A DNA stretch of 64,000 bases from Pseudomonas rhodesiae (GCF_007858255.1 NZ_VFEU01000003.1:248001-312000), one strand, 5' to 3'. Positions 18,115 through 27,957 are shown, counted from the stretch's first letter. Numbers and translations are program-made. The notes: generated from the sequence alone by a model not told the origin.

Positions 18115-18942
18115 TCAGACCTTGAAAAACTGATTGGCCTTGCTGAAGGGCATGGAGCGTTCGGTAAAGGTAAAGGTGCCCAACTCATAGACCTCCTGGG
18201 CCGCGCGATAGAACTCGCCATAGGCCGCCAACGCCATCGCCGAACCCACACTGATGCGCTTGACGCCCATGGCGCTCAATTGCGCGACGCTGAGTTTCAG
18301 CGCACCGGACATCAACACATTCACCGGTTTGGGCGCGACCGCCTTGACCACCGCCAACACCTCATCGGCGGTGCGCAGGCCCGGCGCGTAAAGCACATCG
18401 GCACCGGCTTCGGCGTAGGCCTGCAGACGGCGGAGGGTGTCGGGCAGATCCAGACGCCCATGCAGAAGGTTTTCCGCGCGGGCGGTGAGCGTGAACGCAA
18501 ACGGCAAACTGCGGGCCGCGACTACCGCCGCATGTACTCGCTCCACAGACAGGTCGAAGGCATAAATGGGATCGCCAGAGTGTCCGGTGGCGTCTTCGAT
18601 GGAACCGCCGACAATCCCCGTGGCCGCCGCACGCAGGATGGTCTGGGCGCAGCCATCCGGGCTGTCGCTGAAACCGTTTTCCAGGTCGGCCGCCACCGGC
18701 AGTGTCGTGGCTTGGGCGATCTGATGCGCGTTGAGCAAGGTGTCGTCCAGAGACAGCGCGCCCTCCGCATCCGGCCGACCAAGGCTGAAGGCATAACCCG
18801 CGCTGGTGGTGGCCAAGGCTTCGAACCCCAGGCTGGCAAGCATCACGGCGGAACCGGCGTCCCACGGGTTGGGCATCACGAACGCGCGGTCGCGTTCATG
18901 CAGGCGCTTGAAGGTTTCGGCGCGAAGGGTTTGGGCATCCAT
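18115..18942 (-). CDS. Isocitrate lyase/PEP mutase family protein
   Basis: 275 residues forming a single alpha/beta barrel. MPNPWDAGSAVMLASLGFEALATTSAG is the family start, LPVAADLENGF carries metal-binding acidic residues, and GGSIEDATGH gives the second acidic cluster. The Cys of true isocitrate lyases (KKCGH) is not seen, so it is not AceA. Members include phosphonopyruvate hydrolase, oxaloacetate decarboxylase and methylisocitrate lyase-like enzymes; which reaction applies is unknown. The ATG at 18942 has GGAG seven bases upstream. It precedes the extensin-like gene by 3 bases. Confidence 0.87.
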   Translation of the reverse strand: MDAQTLRAETFKRLHERDRAFVMPNPWDAGSAVMLASLGFEALATTSAGYAFSLGRPDAEGALSLDDTLLNAHQIAQATTLPVAADLENGFSDSPDGCAQTILRAAATGIVGGSIEDATGHSGDPIYAFDLSVERVHAAVVAARSLPFAFTLTARAENLLHGRLDLPDTLRRLQAYAEAGADVLYAPGLRTADEVLAVVKAVAPKPVNVLMSGALKLSVAQLSAMGVKRISVGSAMALAAYGEFYRAAQEVYELGTFTFTERSMPFSKANQFFKV

Positions 18943-18969
18943 GGCAAGCTCCTGGCGGGAAAAGGAGCC

Positions 18970-19830
18970 CTAGAGTAACCCCAGTTGCTCCACTTCTGGC
19001 TCGCGATCCAACGTGGGCAATGGTGCGAGGCCGGGCAAGCGTGCCATCAGTTGGGTATGAAAGCGCATGGCCAATTGGGCGGCGAGGCGATTGTCCGAGG
19101 TGTGCAGAAACACGTAGGGAGTGCGTCCCTCTTCGATCCAGCCGGCGACTTTTTCAATCCAAGGCACCAGAAACGGGTCGTTGGCCTCCAGCTCCGGATG
19201 GCCAATGAAGCGCACCTGCGGAAACTGAGTCAGCGCAGCCGGCCGCGGCGGCACTTTGGGCTTTTTCGATTGGGCGTGCAGCACCGCCGGCGACGTCGAG
19301 GTGCAACTGAACAGCGCCCTGGGGTCCAGGCAGATACGCTCGACACCCCGGTCGCGCAACAGGCGGTTAAGCATGCGCTCGGCATCGCCCTTGGCGAAAA
19401 ATTCCGGGTGGCGCACTTCCACCGCCATCGGACGCTCCAGGCCGTCGATAAACCCAGCCAGTTCCGCCAGACGCTGCGGCGAGAACGCAGCCGACAGTTG
19501 CAGCCACAACGGAGCTACACGTTCACCCAACGGGCTCATCAGGCCGACAAAGCTTTCCGCCGCCGGTAATTGCTCACGCAAATCGCCCCCGTGGCTGATA
19601 TCCCCGGGGAATTTGGCGGTGAAGCGAAAATCGGCGGGCATGATTTCAGCCCAGCGCTGCACGGTGGCGGCCGAGGGGCGAGCGTAGAATGTGGTGTTGC
19701 CTTCAACGGCGTTGAAGACTTGGGAATAGAGGGCGAGGTAATCGCTGGCGCGGGCATCGGCCGGGTACAGGTAATCACGCCAGGCGTTTTCACTCCAGGA
19801 CGGACAACCAAGGTAGTAAGGCAGACGCAT
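18970..19830 (-). CDS. DUF72 family protein (YecE-like)
   Basis: 286 residues. It starts MRLPYYLGCPSWSENAWRDYLYP and contains YSQVFNAVEGNTTFYARPS, FRFTAKFPGDISH, AVEVRHPEFF and VFLHTSDNRLAAQLA, the hallmark blocks of DUF72, a TIM-barrel family of unknown function. The ATG at 19830 shares one base with the stop of the gene at 19830-20132, indicating coupled translation. Cytosolic; no signal. The longer frame starting at 19869 lies inside the upstream gene and is rejected. Confidence 0.9.
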   Translation of the reverse strand: MRLPYYLGCPSWSENAWRDYLYPADARASDYLALYSQVFNAVEGNTTFYARPSAATVQRWAEIMPADFRFTAKFPGDISHGGDLREQLPAAESFVGLMSPLGERVAPLWLQLSAAFSPQRLAELAGFIDGLERPMAVEVRHPEFFAKGDAERMLNRLLRDRGVERICLDPRALFSCTSTSPAVLHAQSKKPKVPPRPAALTQFPQVRFIGHPELEANDPFLVPWIEKVAGWIEEGRTPYVFLHTSDNRLAAQLAMRFHTQLMARLPGLAPLPTLDREPEVEQLGLL

Positions 19831-20132
19831 CAGATGTGAACGTCGAGGCCCAGTACTTCCATATCCCATTCGACAAAGCCAGCGGTGGTCAGGTAACTGG
19901 CCAGGGCAGTGGCGACGCTTTTGCTCATGGAACGGGGGAAGATCATGTCTTGCTGCCGGGCGGGCAGGCCGCTTATGCGCGCATTGCCAGCACCTTGTGC
20001 AGCGGGCGTCGCCTCGGAATGGACCTCGATGAAGTCCGGCGAATCTTCGACTGAATCGTCTACCGTCACGCTCGCCTTGCGCGGCTTACGTTTGAGGGGG
20101 TACGACTGTGAGGAAAATCCGTCTATACGCAT
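19830..20132 (-). CDS. Conserved hypothetical protein coupled to the DUF72 gene
   Basis: 100 residues, hydrophilic. It begins MRIDGFSSQSYPLKRKPRK and continues with an acidic stretch (VDDSVEDSPDFIEVHSE), a region with LPARQQDMIFPRSMSKSVATALASYL and a C-terminal WDMEVLGLDVHI. No family recognised, no membrane segment. Its stop overlaps the DUF72 start by one base (TGATG), which supports it being a real gene. The Shine-Dalgarno is weak (GCGAG). The N-terminal RIDGF resembles proteins tied to motility or adhesion only by eye and is not evidence. Confidence 0.7.
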   Translation of the reverse strand: MRIDGFSSQSYPLKRKPRKASVTVDDSVEDSPDFIEVHSEATPAAQGAGNARISGLPARQQDMIFPRSMSKSVATALASYLTTAGFVEWDMEVLGLDVHI

Positions 20133-20281
20133 CGATGCGAACTCGCTATCAGTGATGGCATTTTAGTGGCGACTTCCGTTGCGCGCAAATGCTCTGGTGA
20201 TAACTAGAACACATAATTTGAAAAAGGTTTAAAAATGGGGGCAAATTCTGACGATTGGCGAAAGTTGCCATCACTTTGGCG

Positions 20282-20968
20282 TCAAATCAGCCCGCGTTCG
20301 GCCTTGGTCTGCGCCACTTTATCGCGCAGGTACACCGGCGCGGCCTGATCGGCGGGGATCGCTTCTCCACGCTCGAAGGCAAAACGCGCCAGGGTCAGCA
20401 GGTCTTCGGCATGTGGCAACATGGCAGCGTCCTGGCCGGCCAGTTTCACCGCGATGCGCTCGCCATAACCCCAACCTGTGCCCGCGCCGAACCAATCGCC
20501 GCTGGCATCCTCCGGCAGTGCCGACGCTTCGGGCGGCTGCACCGCCTCCGCGCCGACCAGGCGCATTTCACCGGCCACCGCGCGGTAACAGCCCCAGTAG
20601 ACTTCGTCCATCCGCGCGTCGATGGCGGCCGCTACCTGCGACGCGCCTTGCTCACGCAACGCGCGCTGGGCCAAGACGGCAAGGTTGGAGACCGGCAACA
20701 CCGGGCGTTCCAGGGCAAAGGCCAGGCCTTGCACCACGCCGATAGCAATGCGCACACCGGTAAAGGCACCCGGGCCGCGACCAAAAGCAATAGCGTCCAC
20801 CGCCGCCAACGTGGTGCCGGCATCTTCGAGCAGTTGCTTGATCATCGGCAACAGTTTTTGCGCGTGCAGGCGGGGGATCACCTCGTAGTGGCTGGTTACT
20901 TTGCCATCGTGCAGCAAGGCAACGGAGCAAGCTTCGGTTGCGGTGTCCAGGGCCAGCAGGGTGCTCAT
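20282..20968 (-). CDS. tsaB: tRNA threonylcarbamoyladenosine biosynthesis protein TsaB
   Basis: 228 residues, ASKHA fold. It starts MSTLLALDTATEACSVAL, then HAQKLLPMIKQLL, AIAFGRGPGAFTGVRIAIGVVQGLA and ARMDEVYWG, all TsaB signatures. TsaB scaffolds TsaD and TsaE in forming t6A37 on ANN-decoding tRNAs. The start at 20968 is chosen; the open frame further up (to 21016) begins inside the hairpin region and has no ribosome site. It follows adk on the minus strand, with a hairpin between them, as in P. aeruginosa. Confidence 0.95.
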   Translation of the reverse strand: MSTLLALDTATEACSVALLHDGKVTSHYEVIPRLHAQKLLPMIKQLLEDAGTTLAAVDAIAFGRGPGAFTGVRIAIGVVQGLAFALERPVLPVSNLAVLAQRALREQGASQVAAAIDARMDEVYWGCYRAVAGEMRLVGAEAVQPPEASALPEDASGDWFGAGTGWGYGERIAVKLAGQDAAMLPHAEDLLTLARFAFERGEAIPADQAAPVYLRDKVAQTKAERGLI

Positions 20969-21013
20969 CGGTGTGGGTGTCCAAGTCGAAAAAAAGTGCG
21001 CCAGTATAAACAA

Positions 21014-21037
21014 CAACGGCCCGCAAGCGGGCCGTTG
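21014..21037 (-). terminator. Terminator of adk
   Basis: CAACGGCCCGC, loop TT on the minus strand, GCGGGCCGTTG, followed by TTGTTT in minus-strand reading; 22 bases past the adk stop. It lies just upstream of tsaB. Confidence 0.8.
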
Positions 21038-21058
21038 TGTGAGACGCCGATCAGGTGA

Positions 21059-21808
<750 letters not shown>

Positions 21809-21923
21809 TCAAGATACACAGCAGGCCCTAACCACACAAGCCGCCAAAAGTCGGAAGAACCCGCACCGCGCATACGTCATAGGTAGGGTATTCCAGAGTG
21901 CAACCCGCCCCCATGGACGATGA

Positions 21924-21941
21924 CCGCCCGGTTCCGGGCGG
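21924..21941 (-). terminator. Hairpin downstream of ppc
   Basis: CCGCCCG, loop GTTC, CGGGCGG, 45 bases beyond the ppc stop on the minus strand. It has no T-run, so termination is uncertain. The rest of 21707-21985 shows no gene and should hold the adk promoter. Confidence 0.4.
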
Positions 21942-21985
21942 CCGTCCTGGCTCAGGCGCAAGCCATTGAGAACACGCGAAAAACC

Positions 21986-24631
21986 TCAGCCGGTGTTGCG
22001 CAACCCGGCCGCGATACCGGCTACGGATACCAGCAGCGCCTGTTCCAGAGGGCTGTCCTGCGCGGCTTCCTGCCGGCGCGAGCGCGCCAGCAACTCGGCC
22101 TGCAACAGATGCAAGGGGTCAAGGTAGGTATTGCGCAGGCGGATGAACTCCAGGGTGTCAGGGCTGTGTGCCAGCAGTTGCGACTGGCCGGTCAGACCGA
22201 GCACCACCGAGCACGCCTGCGACAATAGGTCGCGCAAGTGCGCACCCAATGGCAACAGGTCGGGCTGCACCAGGCGCTCATCATAGAGACGCGCAATATC
22301 GGCATCGGCCTTGGCCAGCACCATTTCCAGCATATCGATGCGGGTGCGGAAGAACGGCCACTGTTCGCGCATCTGCCCCAGCAATTCACCTTCACCCCGC
22401 GCCAGGGCATTGCTCAACGCCGCCTCCCAGCCGAGCCACGCCGGCAGCATCAAGCGCGTCTGGGTCCAACCGAAGATCCAAGGGATGGCGCGCAGGCTTT
22501 CGATACCGCCCGCACGCCGCTTGGCTGGACGGCTGCCCAGCGGCAGGCGGCCCAGCTCCTGTTCGGGGGTGGACTGGCGGAAATACTCGACGAATTGCGG
22601 ATTTTCCCTTACAACCGCGCGGTAAGCCCTCACACCATCCGCGGCCAATTCGTCCATTAAATGACGCCAGGCCGGCTCGGGCGGTGGCGGCGGCAACAGC
22701 GTTGCTTCCAGCACTGCAGCCAAGTAAAGGTTGAGGTTCTGCTCCGCGATGTCCGGCAGACCGAACTTGAAGCGGATCATTTCGCCTTGTTCGGTGGTGC
22801 GGAAACGCCCGGCCACCGAGCCTGGTGGCTGCGACAGGATCGCCGCGTGGGCAGGGCCGCCACCACGGCCCACGGTGCCACCGCGACCATGGAACAACAG
22901 CAGCTCCACTTGCTGTTCGCGGCAAATATCCACCAGGCGCTCCTGCGCCCGGTATTGCGCCCAGGCAGCGGCGGTGGTGCCGGCGTCCTTGGCCGAGTCG
23001 GAATAGCCGATCATCACTTCCTGCGGGCCCTGTAAGCGCGCGCGATAGCCCGGCAGTTGCAACAGTTGCTCGATCACCGGCCCGGCGTTATCCAGGTCGG
23101 CCAGGGTTTCGAACAACGGCACCACGCGCATTGGCCGCTGTACACCCGACTCTTTAAGCAGCAATTGCACCGCCAGCACATCCGACGCCGCACCAGCCAT
23201 GGAGATGACATACGAGCCCAACGACGCCGCAGGGGCTGCGGCGATTTCCTTACAGGTATTGAGCACTTCGGCGGTGTCGGCCGACGGTTTGAAATACCCC
23301 GGCAGCAACGGGCGACGGTTGGTCAATTCCTTCATTAAGAAGCTGATGCGCGCGTCCTCATCCCAGTCTTCGTAGCGACCCAGGCCGAGGTAATCGGTGA
23401 TCTCCGTCATGGCTGCCGAGTGTCGGCTGGAATCCTGGCGCACATCCAGACGCACCAGGAACAGGCCGAATGTCACGGCGCGACGCAGGCAATCGAGCAG
23501 CGGCCCGTCGGCGATCACGCCCATGCCGCATTCATGCAGCGACTGGTAGCACAGCTCCAGCGGCTCAAGCAGTTCACGGTTGTTCTGCAACACCTCGGCG
23601 GGCGCCGGTGTGCTGCTGCTCAACGCGGTGTGGGCCCATTGCCGCGTGGCGCGCAAGCGGTCGCGCAGTTGTTTGAGCACGGCCCGGTACGGCTCAACGC
23701 TGTCGCCGACCTTGGCCTGCAACGCTGGGCTGGCGTGACGCATGGACAGCTCGGAAGCCAACTGATCGATATCGCGCAGGTACAGGTCGGCCGCCATCCA
23801 TCGCGCCAGCAGCAAGACTTCGCGGGTGACCGACGCGGTGACATTCGGGTTGCCGTCACGGTCGCCGCCCATCCACGATGCAAAGCGAATCGGCGCCGAT
23901 TCCAGGGGCAGGCGCAGGCCGGTGGCCGCGTGCAACGCCTGATCGGCCTTGCGCAAATAGTTGGGGATGGCGTGCCACAGCGAATGCTCGATCACCGCGA
24001 AGCCCCACTTGGCTTCATCCACCGGCGTGGGGCGGGTGCGGCGGATTTCTTCGGTGTGCCAGGCCTCGGCGATCAATCGTTGCAGGCGTTGGCGGATCTG
24101 CTCGCGCTCGGCGGTGGTGAGGTCGCGGTGATCCTGCAAGGCCAACTGCGCGGCGATGGCGTCGTACTTCTGGATCAAGGTGCGGCGCGCCACTTCGGTC
24201 GGGTGGGCGGTGAGGACCAGCTCGATTTCCACTCGCGCCAACTGGCGGGCCAGGGATTCGTTGCTGTGGCCTTCGCGTTGCAGGCGCGCCAGCAGCTCGG
24301 GCAGCACGCGCGCCTCGAAGGGTGCCGGTTGCGACTCATCGCGACGGTGAATCAACTGATACTGCTCGGCGATATTGGCCAGATTGAGAAACTGGTTGAA
24401 AGCCCGCGCCACCGGCAGCAGTTCGTCTTCCTGCAACTGATTGAGGCTGGCGCTCAGTTCATCGCCGGCGGTTTTCTCAGAGACGGCGCCACGCCGATCG
24501 GCCTTGGCGCCTTTGCGGATCTGCTCGATCTTGTCGAGAAAATCATCGCCGTACTGCTCTCGAATGGTGTTGCCCAACAATTCACCCAGCAGGTGAACAT
24601 CCTCACGCAAGCGTGCATCGATATCACTCAT
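21986..24631 (-). CDS. ppc: Phosphoenolpyruvate carboxylase
   Basis: 881 residues, the usual length. It carboxylates PEP to oxaloacetate to refill the TCA cycle. Catalytic His in [12 protein letters not shown] (about 140), [11 protein letters not shown], the Gly-rich loop [14 protein letters not shown] and the conserved C-terminal RNTG are all present. The ATG at 24631 is the first in frame ([15 protein letters not shown]). It is divergent from the gene at 24812. No internal disruption. Confidence 0.97.
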   Translation of the reverse strand: MSDIDARLREDVHLLGELLGNTIREQYGDDFLDKIEQIRKGAKADRRGAVSEKTAGDELSASLNQLQEDELLPVARAFNQFLNLANIAEQYQLIHRRDESQPAPFEARVLPELLARLQREGHSNESLARQLARVEIELVLTAHPTEVARRTLIQKYDAIAAQLALQDHRDLTTAEREQIRQRLQRLIAEAWHTEEIRRTRPTPVDEAKWGFAVIEHSLWHAIPNYLRKADQALHAATGLRLPLESAPIRFASWMGGDRDGNPNVTASVTREVLLLARWMAADLYLRDIDQLASELSMRHASPALQAKVGDSVEPYRAVLKQLRDRLRATRQWAHTALSSSTPAPAEVLQNNRELLEPLELCYQSLHECGMGVIADGPLLDCLRRAVTFGLFLVRLDVRQDSSRHSAAMTEITDYLGLGRYEDWDEDARISFLMKELTNRRPLLPGYFKPSADTAEVLNTCKEIAAAPAASLGSYVISMAGAASDVLAVQLLLKESGVQRPMRVVPLFETLADLDNAGPVIEQLLQLPGYRARLQGPQEVMIGYSDSAKDAGTTAAAWAQYRAQERLVDICREQQVELLLFHGRGGTVGRGGGPAHAAILSQPPGSVAGRFRTTEQGEMIRFKFGLPDIAEQNLNLYLAAVLEATLLPPPPPEPAWRHLMDELAADGVRAYRAVVRENPQFVEYFRQSTPEQELGRLPLGSRPAKRRAGGIESLRAIPWIFGWTQTRLMLPAWLGWEAALSNALARGEGELLGQMREQWPFFRTRIDMLEMVLAKADADIARLYDERLVQPDLLPLGAHLRDLLSQACSVVLGLTGQSQLLAHSPDTLEFIRLRNTYLDPLHLLQAELLARSRRQEAAQDSPLEQALLVSVAGIAAGLRNTG

Positions 24632-24811
24632 CAGCCAATCTCCAGCCAGAAATCCGGGACGCGCAGATCTGCCAGAGTGCCGCCCGCGTTGTTTTATGAC
24701 AAGACTTTAAACCTTGTGGGTTGCAGCTAGTCTCAACCATAAGTCGTCGCGATAGGCGAACGGCTGGTCACTCATCACCGCCCGCTTGCCGTGGGTTTTA
24801 TTGAGGTTGCC

Positions 24812-25156
24812 ATGAAAATCCGAGAATTGGCCCAGCATTGGGAAGAGAACGCCAAGGGTCGCTTGACCAAGACCGAATATGCGATCCACCTGGACGTGGA
24901 GTCCGCCGCCCGGCTGGCGGCCATCGCCGAGATGTACCCCAAGCGCAACACCGAAGAGCTGCTGGGCGAGCTGATCGGCGCCGCCCTTGAAGAGCTGGAA
25001 GCCAGCTTTCCCTATATCAAAGGTCAGCAGGTGATTGCGACCGATGAAGAGGGCGACCCGCTGTACGAAGACGTCGGCCCTACCCCGCGCTTTTTGTCGC
25101 TGTCGCGTCGCTATCTACATGATTTGTCTACCAGTGCGGACGAATCGAAGCACTGA
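24812..25156 (+). CDS. Conserved hypothetical protein
   Basis: 114 residues. MKIRELAQHWEENAKGRLTK is followed by a short ribbon-helix-like central part (YAIHLDVESAARLAAIAEMYP, ELLGELIGAALEELE) and an acidic tail with a conserved-looking EEGDPLYEDVGPTPRFL. I recall that homologs beside ppc in Pseudomonas have been called pilus-tip component, but nothing in the sequence supports secretion: no signal peptide is seen. The central part suggests a DNA-binding or adaptor fold. The start at 24812 has TGAGG upstream; the TTG/GTG extension to 24791 is rejected. Confidence 0.75.
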   Translation: MKIRELAQHWEENAKGRLTKTEYAIHLDVESAARLAAIAEMYPKRNTEELLGELIGAALEELEASFPYIKGQQVIATDEEGDPLYEDVGPTPRFLSLSRRYLHDLSTSADESKH

Positions 25157-25191
25157 TCTGCTGTCGTTTAATCCACCCTCCCCTTGTATTC

Positions 25192-25210
25192 CGGGCCTAT
25201 TACAGGCCCG
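25192..25210 (+). terminator. Hairpin after the 24812 gene
   Basis: CGGGCCT, loop ATTAC, AGGCCCG, 36 bases after the stop; no clear T-run follows. The remainder of 25157-25438 carries an AT-rich stretch and the AlgU-like promoter. Confidence 0.5.
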
Positions 25211-25296
25211 AAATACTGCTTGGAAGTGCAAAAGTTCCAATTTTTTTCGCTGACTACTTAGTCAATTATTTTTTTAGGCAAATCGCCATCTCTTCT

Positions 25297-25325
25297 GAAC
25301 TTTTGAAAAAAGCCTCCGGTCACAG
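25297..25325 (+). promoter_or_regulatory. AlgU (sigma-22/RpoE-like) promoter candidate
   Basis: GAACTT at 25297-25302, a 17-base spacer, then TCACA at 25320. The -35 is a perfect match to the AlgU consensus GAACTT-N16-17-TCtgA; the -10 matches in TC and the final A. It lies 114 bases ahead of the DUF4398 lipoprotein start. In P. aeruginosa the equivalent pair (PA3691-lptF) is strongly AlgU-controlled. Confidence 0.6.
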
Positions 25326-25438
25326 CCAGTAAGCCATCACTTGGAACGGCCGTTTGAAAGAGCACCAGGCGCTTTACCACCGGGCTCGCAGCCGTTCACT
25401 GACTGAGATGGATTTTGATGTTTTTCAGGAGTTATCCA

Positions 25439-25864
25439 ATGGAGTTGAAGACGATGAAGACCAGCACTGCCAAATCCTCGTTTAACCATCTGCGCGGGCT
25501 TAAATTGGCCGCGCTGGCAATCGGTACCAGCTTCGTTCTGGCTGGCTGCGCCGGTAACCCTCCGACTGAGCAGTACGCAGTGACCCAGTCGGCGGTCAAC
25601 AGCGCTGTGAGCGCCGGTGGCACCGAGTACGCCGCTGTAGAAATGAAGTCGGCTCAGGACAAGCTCAAAGAAGCTGAAATCGCGATGCACGACAAAAACT
25701 ACGAGAAGGCTCGTATGTTGGCTGAACAAGCCGAGTGGGACGCCCGTGTCGCCGAACGTAAAGCCCAGGCTGCCAAAGCTGAGCAAGCGGTAAAGGATTC
25801 CCAGAAGGCCGTTGACGAGTTGCGTAAGGAAGGCATGCGCCCGGCTGCTATCCAGCAGAAATAA
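25439..25864 (+). CDS. DUF4398 domain lipoprotein
   Basis: 141 residues. The signal peptide has a long charged N-region and ends in lipobox VLAGC (about 35). The mature part is helical with coiled-coil character: AAVEMKSAQDKLKEAEIAMHD, YEKARMLAEQAEWDARVAERKAQAAKAEQAV. This is the DUF4398 pattern. The start at 25439 is supported by AGGAG seven bases upstream; ATG 25418 and 25454 are alternatives. It is followed by lptF after 55 bases, with a probable shared AlgU promoter, so it should be induced by envelope stress. Confidence 0.85.
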   Translation: MELKTMKTSTAKSSFNHLRGLKLAALAIGTSFVLAGCAGNPPTEQYAVTQSAVNSAVSAGGTEYAAVEMKSAQDKLKEAEIAMHDKNYEKARMLAEQAEWDARVAERKAQAAKAEQAVKDSQKAVDELRKEGMRPAAIQQK

Positions 25865-25919
25865 ACCGAGCCCCTCGACCGCACCGCACCCGATATCGAA
25901 TTGAAAGGACGACACGATT

Positions 25920-26705
25920 ATGCGTAAACAACTGATGATCCCTGCCCTGTTGGCAATGAGCGTTGCCTTGGCGGCCTGCTCCACTCCGCCAAACGCCAAC
26001 CTGGAAAACGCCCGCACCAACTTCTCGGCCCTGCAGACCAACCCACAGGCCACCAAGCTCGCGGCGCTGGAAACCAAGGACGCTCAGGAATGGCTGGACA
26101 AGGCCGACAAAGCCTATCGCGACAAGGAAGACCAGAAGAAGGTCGACCAGCTGGCTTACCTGACCAACCAGCGCGTTGAAGTGGCCAAAGACACCATCGC
26201 CCTGCGCGAATCCGAAGCCAAGCTGAAAAACGCCGGCGACGAACGCGCTCGCGCCCTGCTGGAAGCTCGCGATGCGCAGATCAAGCAGTTGCAGGACAGC
26301 TTGAACGCCAAGCAGACCGATCGCGGTACGCTGGTGACTTTCGGTGACGTATTGTTCGCCACCAATAAGTCCGATCTGAAATCCAGCGGCCTGGTGAATA
26401 TCACCAAACTGGCTCAGTTCCTGCGCGACAACCCAGATCGTAAAGTGATCGTCGAAGGCTACACCGACAGCACCGGTTCCGATTCCTACAACCAGAGCTT
26501 GTCGGAGCGCCGTGCAGCTTCCGTACAACGCGCACTGGCTCAGCAAGGCGTGGATATTTCGCGCATCGTGACCCAGGGCTATGGCAAGGAATATCCGGTT
26601 GCCGACAATAGCAGCGCATCGGGCCGCGCCATGAACCGCCGCGTTGAAGTGACCATCTCCAACGACAACCAACCGGTCAAGCCACGTTCGTCGATGGCGA
26701 ACTGA
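25920..26705 (+). CDS. lptF: OmpA-family outer-membrane lipoprotein LptF
   Basis: 261 residues, the length of P. aeruginosa LptF. Lipobox ALAAC (about 16-20). A helical DUF4398-like N-terminal domain (about 22-125) is joined to a C-terminal OmpA peptidoglycan-binding domain with GDVLFATNKSDLKSSG, VIVEGYTDSTGS and NQSLSERRAASVQRAL. It tethers outer membrane to peptidoglycan; in P. aeruginosa it promotes survival under hypochlorite stress and adhesion. AAGGACG lies before the ATG. It is second in an operon with the DUF4398 lipoprotein and is closed by a strong terminator. Confidence 0.87.
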   Translation: MRKQLMIPALLAMSVALAACSTPPNANLENARTNFSALQTNPQATKLAALETKDAQEWLDKADKAYRDKEDQKKVDQLAYLTNQRVEVAKDTIALRESEAKLKNAGDERARALLEARDAQIKQLQDSLNAKQTDRGTLVTFGDVLFATNKSDLKSSGLVNITKLAQFLRDNPDRKVIVEGYTDSTGSDSYNQSLSERRAASVQRALAQQGVDISRIVTQGYGKEYPVADNSSASGRAMNRRVEVTISNDNQPVKPRSSMAN

Positions 26706-26723
26706 TTGATTGAGCTTGGATAG

Positions 26724-26752
26724 AAAAACCCACCTTACGGTGGGTTTTTTTT
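26724..26752 (+). terminator. Terminator of lptF
   Basis: AAAAACCCACC, loop TTAC, GGTGGG and a run of eight T. A-tract and T-tract on both sides make it usable in both directions. The minus-strand ORF 26735-26968 ends inside it. Confidence 0.92.
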
Positions 26753-26968
26753 CGGTTCGGCAAACTCGATAGTGCGATGAGTATCCTCAGCGGGCATTTC
26801 AATTCTGGAACCGTAGGTATTTTGCGAGAGCTTGTCCATCAGTTGCGCAAGCTCATGATCCCGAGCATCTCGCCTTTCCAGCGTCTGATGCCCTCTGATC
26901 ATGTCCAGCATGTTGTCGATTGCAGCAATCCGTATCGCCACGTTCTCAGCCTCGATCTGTGTAAGCAA
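26735..26968 (-). CDS. Possible small protein of unknown function, N-terminus uncertain
   Basis: 77 residues if it begins at the TTG at 26968. A protein-like helical middle (ENVAIRIAAIDNMLDMIRGHQ, ARDHELAQLMDKLSQNTYG) has heptad-like hydrophobics. The frame is open for 12 more codons upstream to a TAG, but contains no ATG or GTG and no ribosome site. The last codons run through the lptF terminator, which suggests the original stop was lost or that the reading frame is a remnant. It lies downstream of the harpin-like gene on the same strand. It could be a decayed gene or chance. Confidence 0.4.
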   Translation of the reverse strand: MLTQIEAENVAIRIAAIDNMLDMIRGHQTLERRDARDHELAQLMDKLSQNTYGSRIEMPAEDTHRTIEFAEPKKNPP

Positions 26969-27115
26969 CTCCGCTTTCTGTGGTTTGAATACGCGATAGG
27001 GTTCCAGCTAATTCCGTCGCCCGTGACTACCGCCAGCGCCGACTTGTTGGTGGACTGATCGCTACAAGCGCCATAAACAGCCCATCGACGAGGGCAGCTT
27101 TTGTGAGACGAGCAG

Positions 27116-27463
27116 TCAGAAAGGTACCGGGGTGTTCCCCTGATAGTCTCCCTGCTGGATTTGAGAGGCAGGCTGCGCACCAGATTGACCGTCTTGCTGA
27201 GCGTTGCCGTTTTGAGCCCCTTGACCGCTCTGTGCACCTTCATTCTTTTTTTGTTCAAGCAGCTTATTCAGCAGCTTCAAAAGCGCCTCAAGGGTTTCGT
27301 CGCCACCGGCACCACTGCTTCCCGGTCCACCGTGGGAACCTCGCGATCGCAGTTGTTGAATTTGGTTTCGTGTATCTTGGATCCGCTGATCGAGACTCTG
27401 TTGCCCCACTGCGCCGGCATCGCGCGCATTCCCAACACTCGACGGTCCATTAATAGCTGCCAT
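27116..27463 (-). CDS. Harpin-like Gly/Gln-rich, cysteine-free small protein
   Basis: 115 residues with no Cys and no signal peptide. The N-terminal part has a helix SLDQRIQDTRNQIQQLRSR, then a Gly/Ser linker (GSHGGPGSSGAGG), an amphipathic Leu helix (DETLEALLKLLNKLLEQKK), and a Gly/Gln/Asn-rich tail (GAQSGQGAQNGNAQQDG). This order resembles type III helper proteins of the harpin/Hpa1 type in composition, but I see no specific family motif. The ATG at 27463 has GGAG nine bases upstream, better than the TTG at 27511. No type III secretion genes lie within the window. Confidence 0.6.
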   Translation of the reverse strand: MAAINGPSSVGNARDAGAVGQQSLDQRIQDTRNQIQQLRSRGSHGGPGSSGAGGDETLEALLKLLNKLLEQKKNEGAQSGQGAQNGNAQQDGQSGAQPASQIQQGDYQGNTPVPF

Positions 27464-27630
27464 AGATGCTAACTCCACATAACTGAAATAAAGACCGATC
27501 AGTGATACCAATCAGTCCCAAATCTGTGGCTGGCTAACCGAGATAGTTCCGGGTTGCGTAGGTTTACCATTGCACTGAAGACTTAATCACCAAGTCTCGT
27601 GGCGCTTTCCCACAACAATGACGTGCAAGC

Positions 27631-27957
27631 TCACTGCTGCAACTGCGGCGTTTCCTGCCCCATGCAGCGCACGGCTTGCTTCTTGTTGTTCACCAGCACG
27701 CCACTCAAGCCTTTCTGCTCGGTATCAAACATCACCAGCACGCCATCGACGCACTGCGCCACTTGGGCGGCCGGAGTCAGGGAGATCTTGTAATCCTCGC
27801 CCGGCACGGTCTTGAGCATGGTGAAGTCACTGAGCAGCAACGCATCTTCCGGTTTGGCGAAGTGCAGGTAGCCGTAGTACCACAGGCAACCGACGGTACC
27901 GATGATGGTGCCGATGCCGGTGAGGATCAGCGGGATCATGTTGCGTTCTTCGCTCAT
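27631..27957 (-). CDS. Membrane-anchored hypothetical protein
   Basis: 108 residues. One membrane helix near the N-terminus (about 8-27: IPLILTGIGTIIGTVGCLWYY) is followed by a soluble domain with LLLSDFTMLKTVPGEDYKISL and AQCVDGVLVMFDTEQKGLSGVL, and a C-terminal Cys (VRCMGQE). No family recognised. The start overlaps the stop of the alpha/beta hydrolase gene by four bases (ATGA), so it is the second gene of that operon. Confidence 0.8.
   Translation of the reverse strand: MSEERNMIPLILTGIGTIIGTVGCLWYYGYLHFAKPEDALLLSDFTMLKTVPGEDYKISLTPAAQVAQCVDGVLVMFDTEQKGLSGVLVNNKKQAVRCMGQETPQLQQ

Noticed and set aside
23420..24730. 436-residue plus-strand frame opposite ppc
   Set aside because: Antisense to ppc, which is complete and motif-rich.
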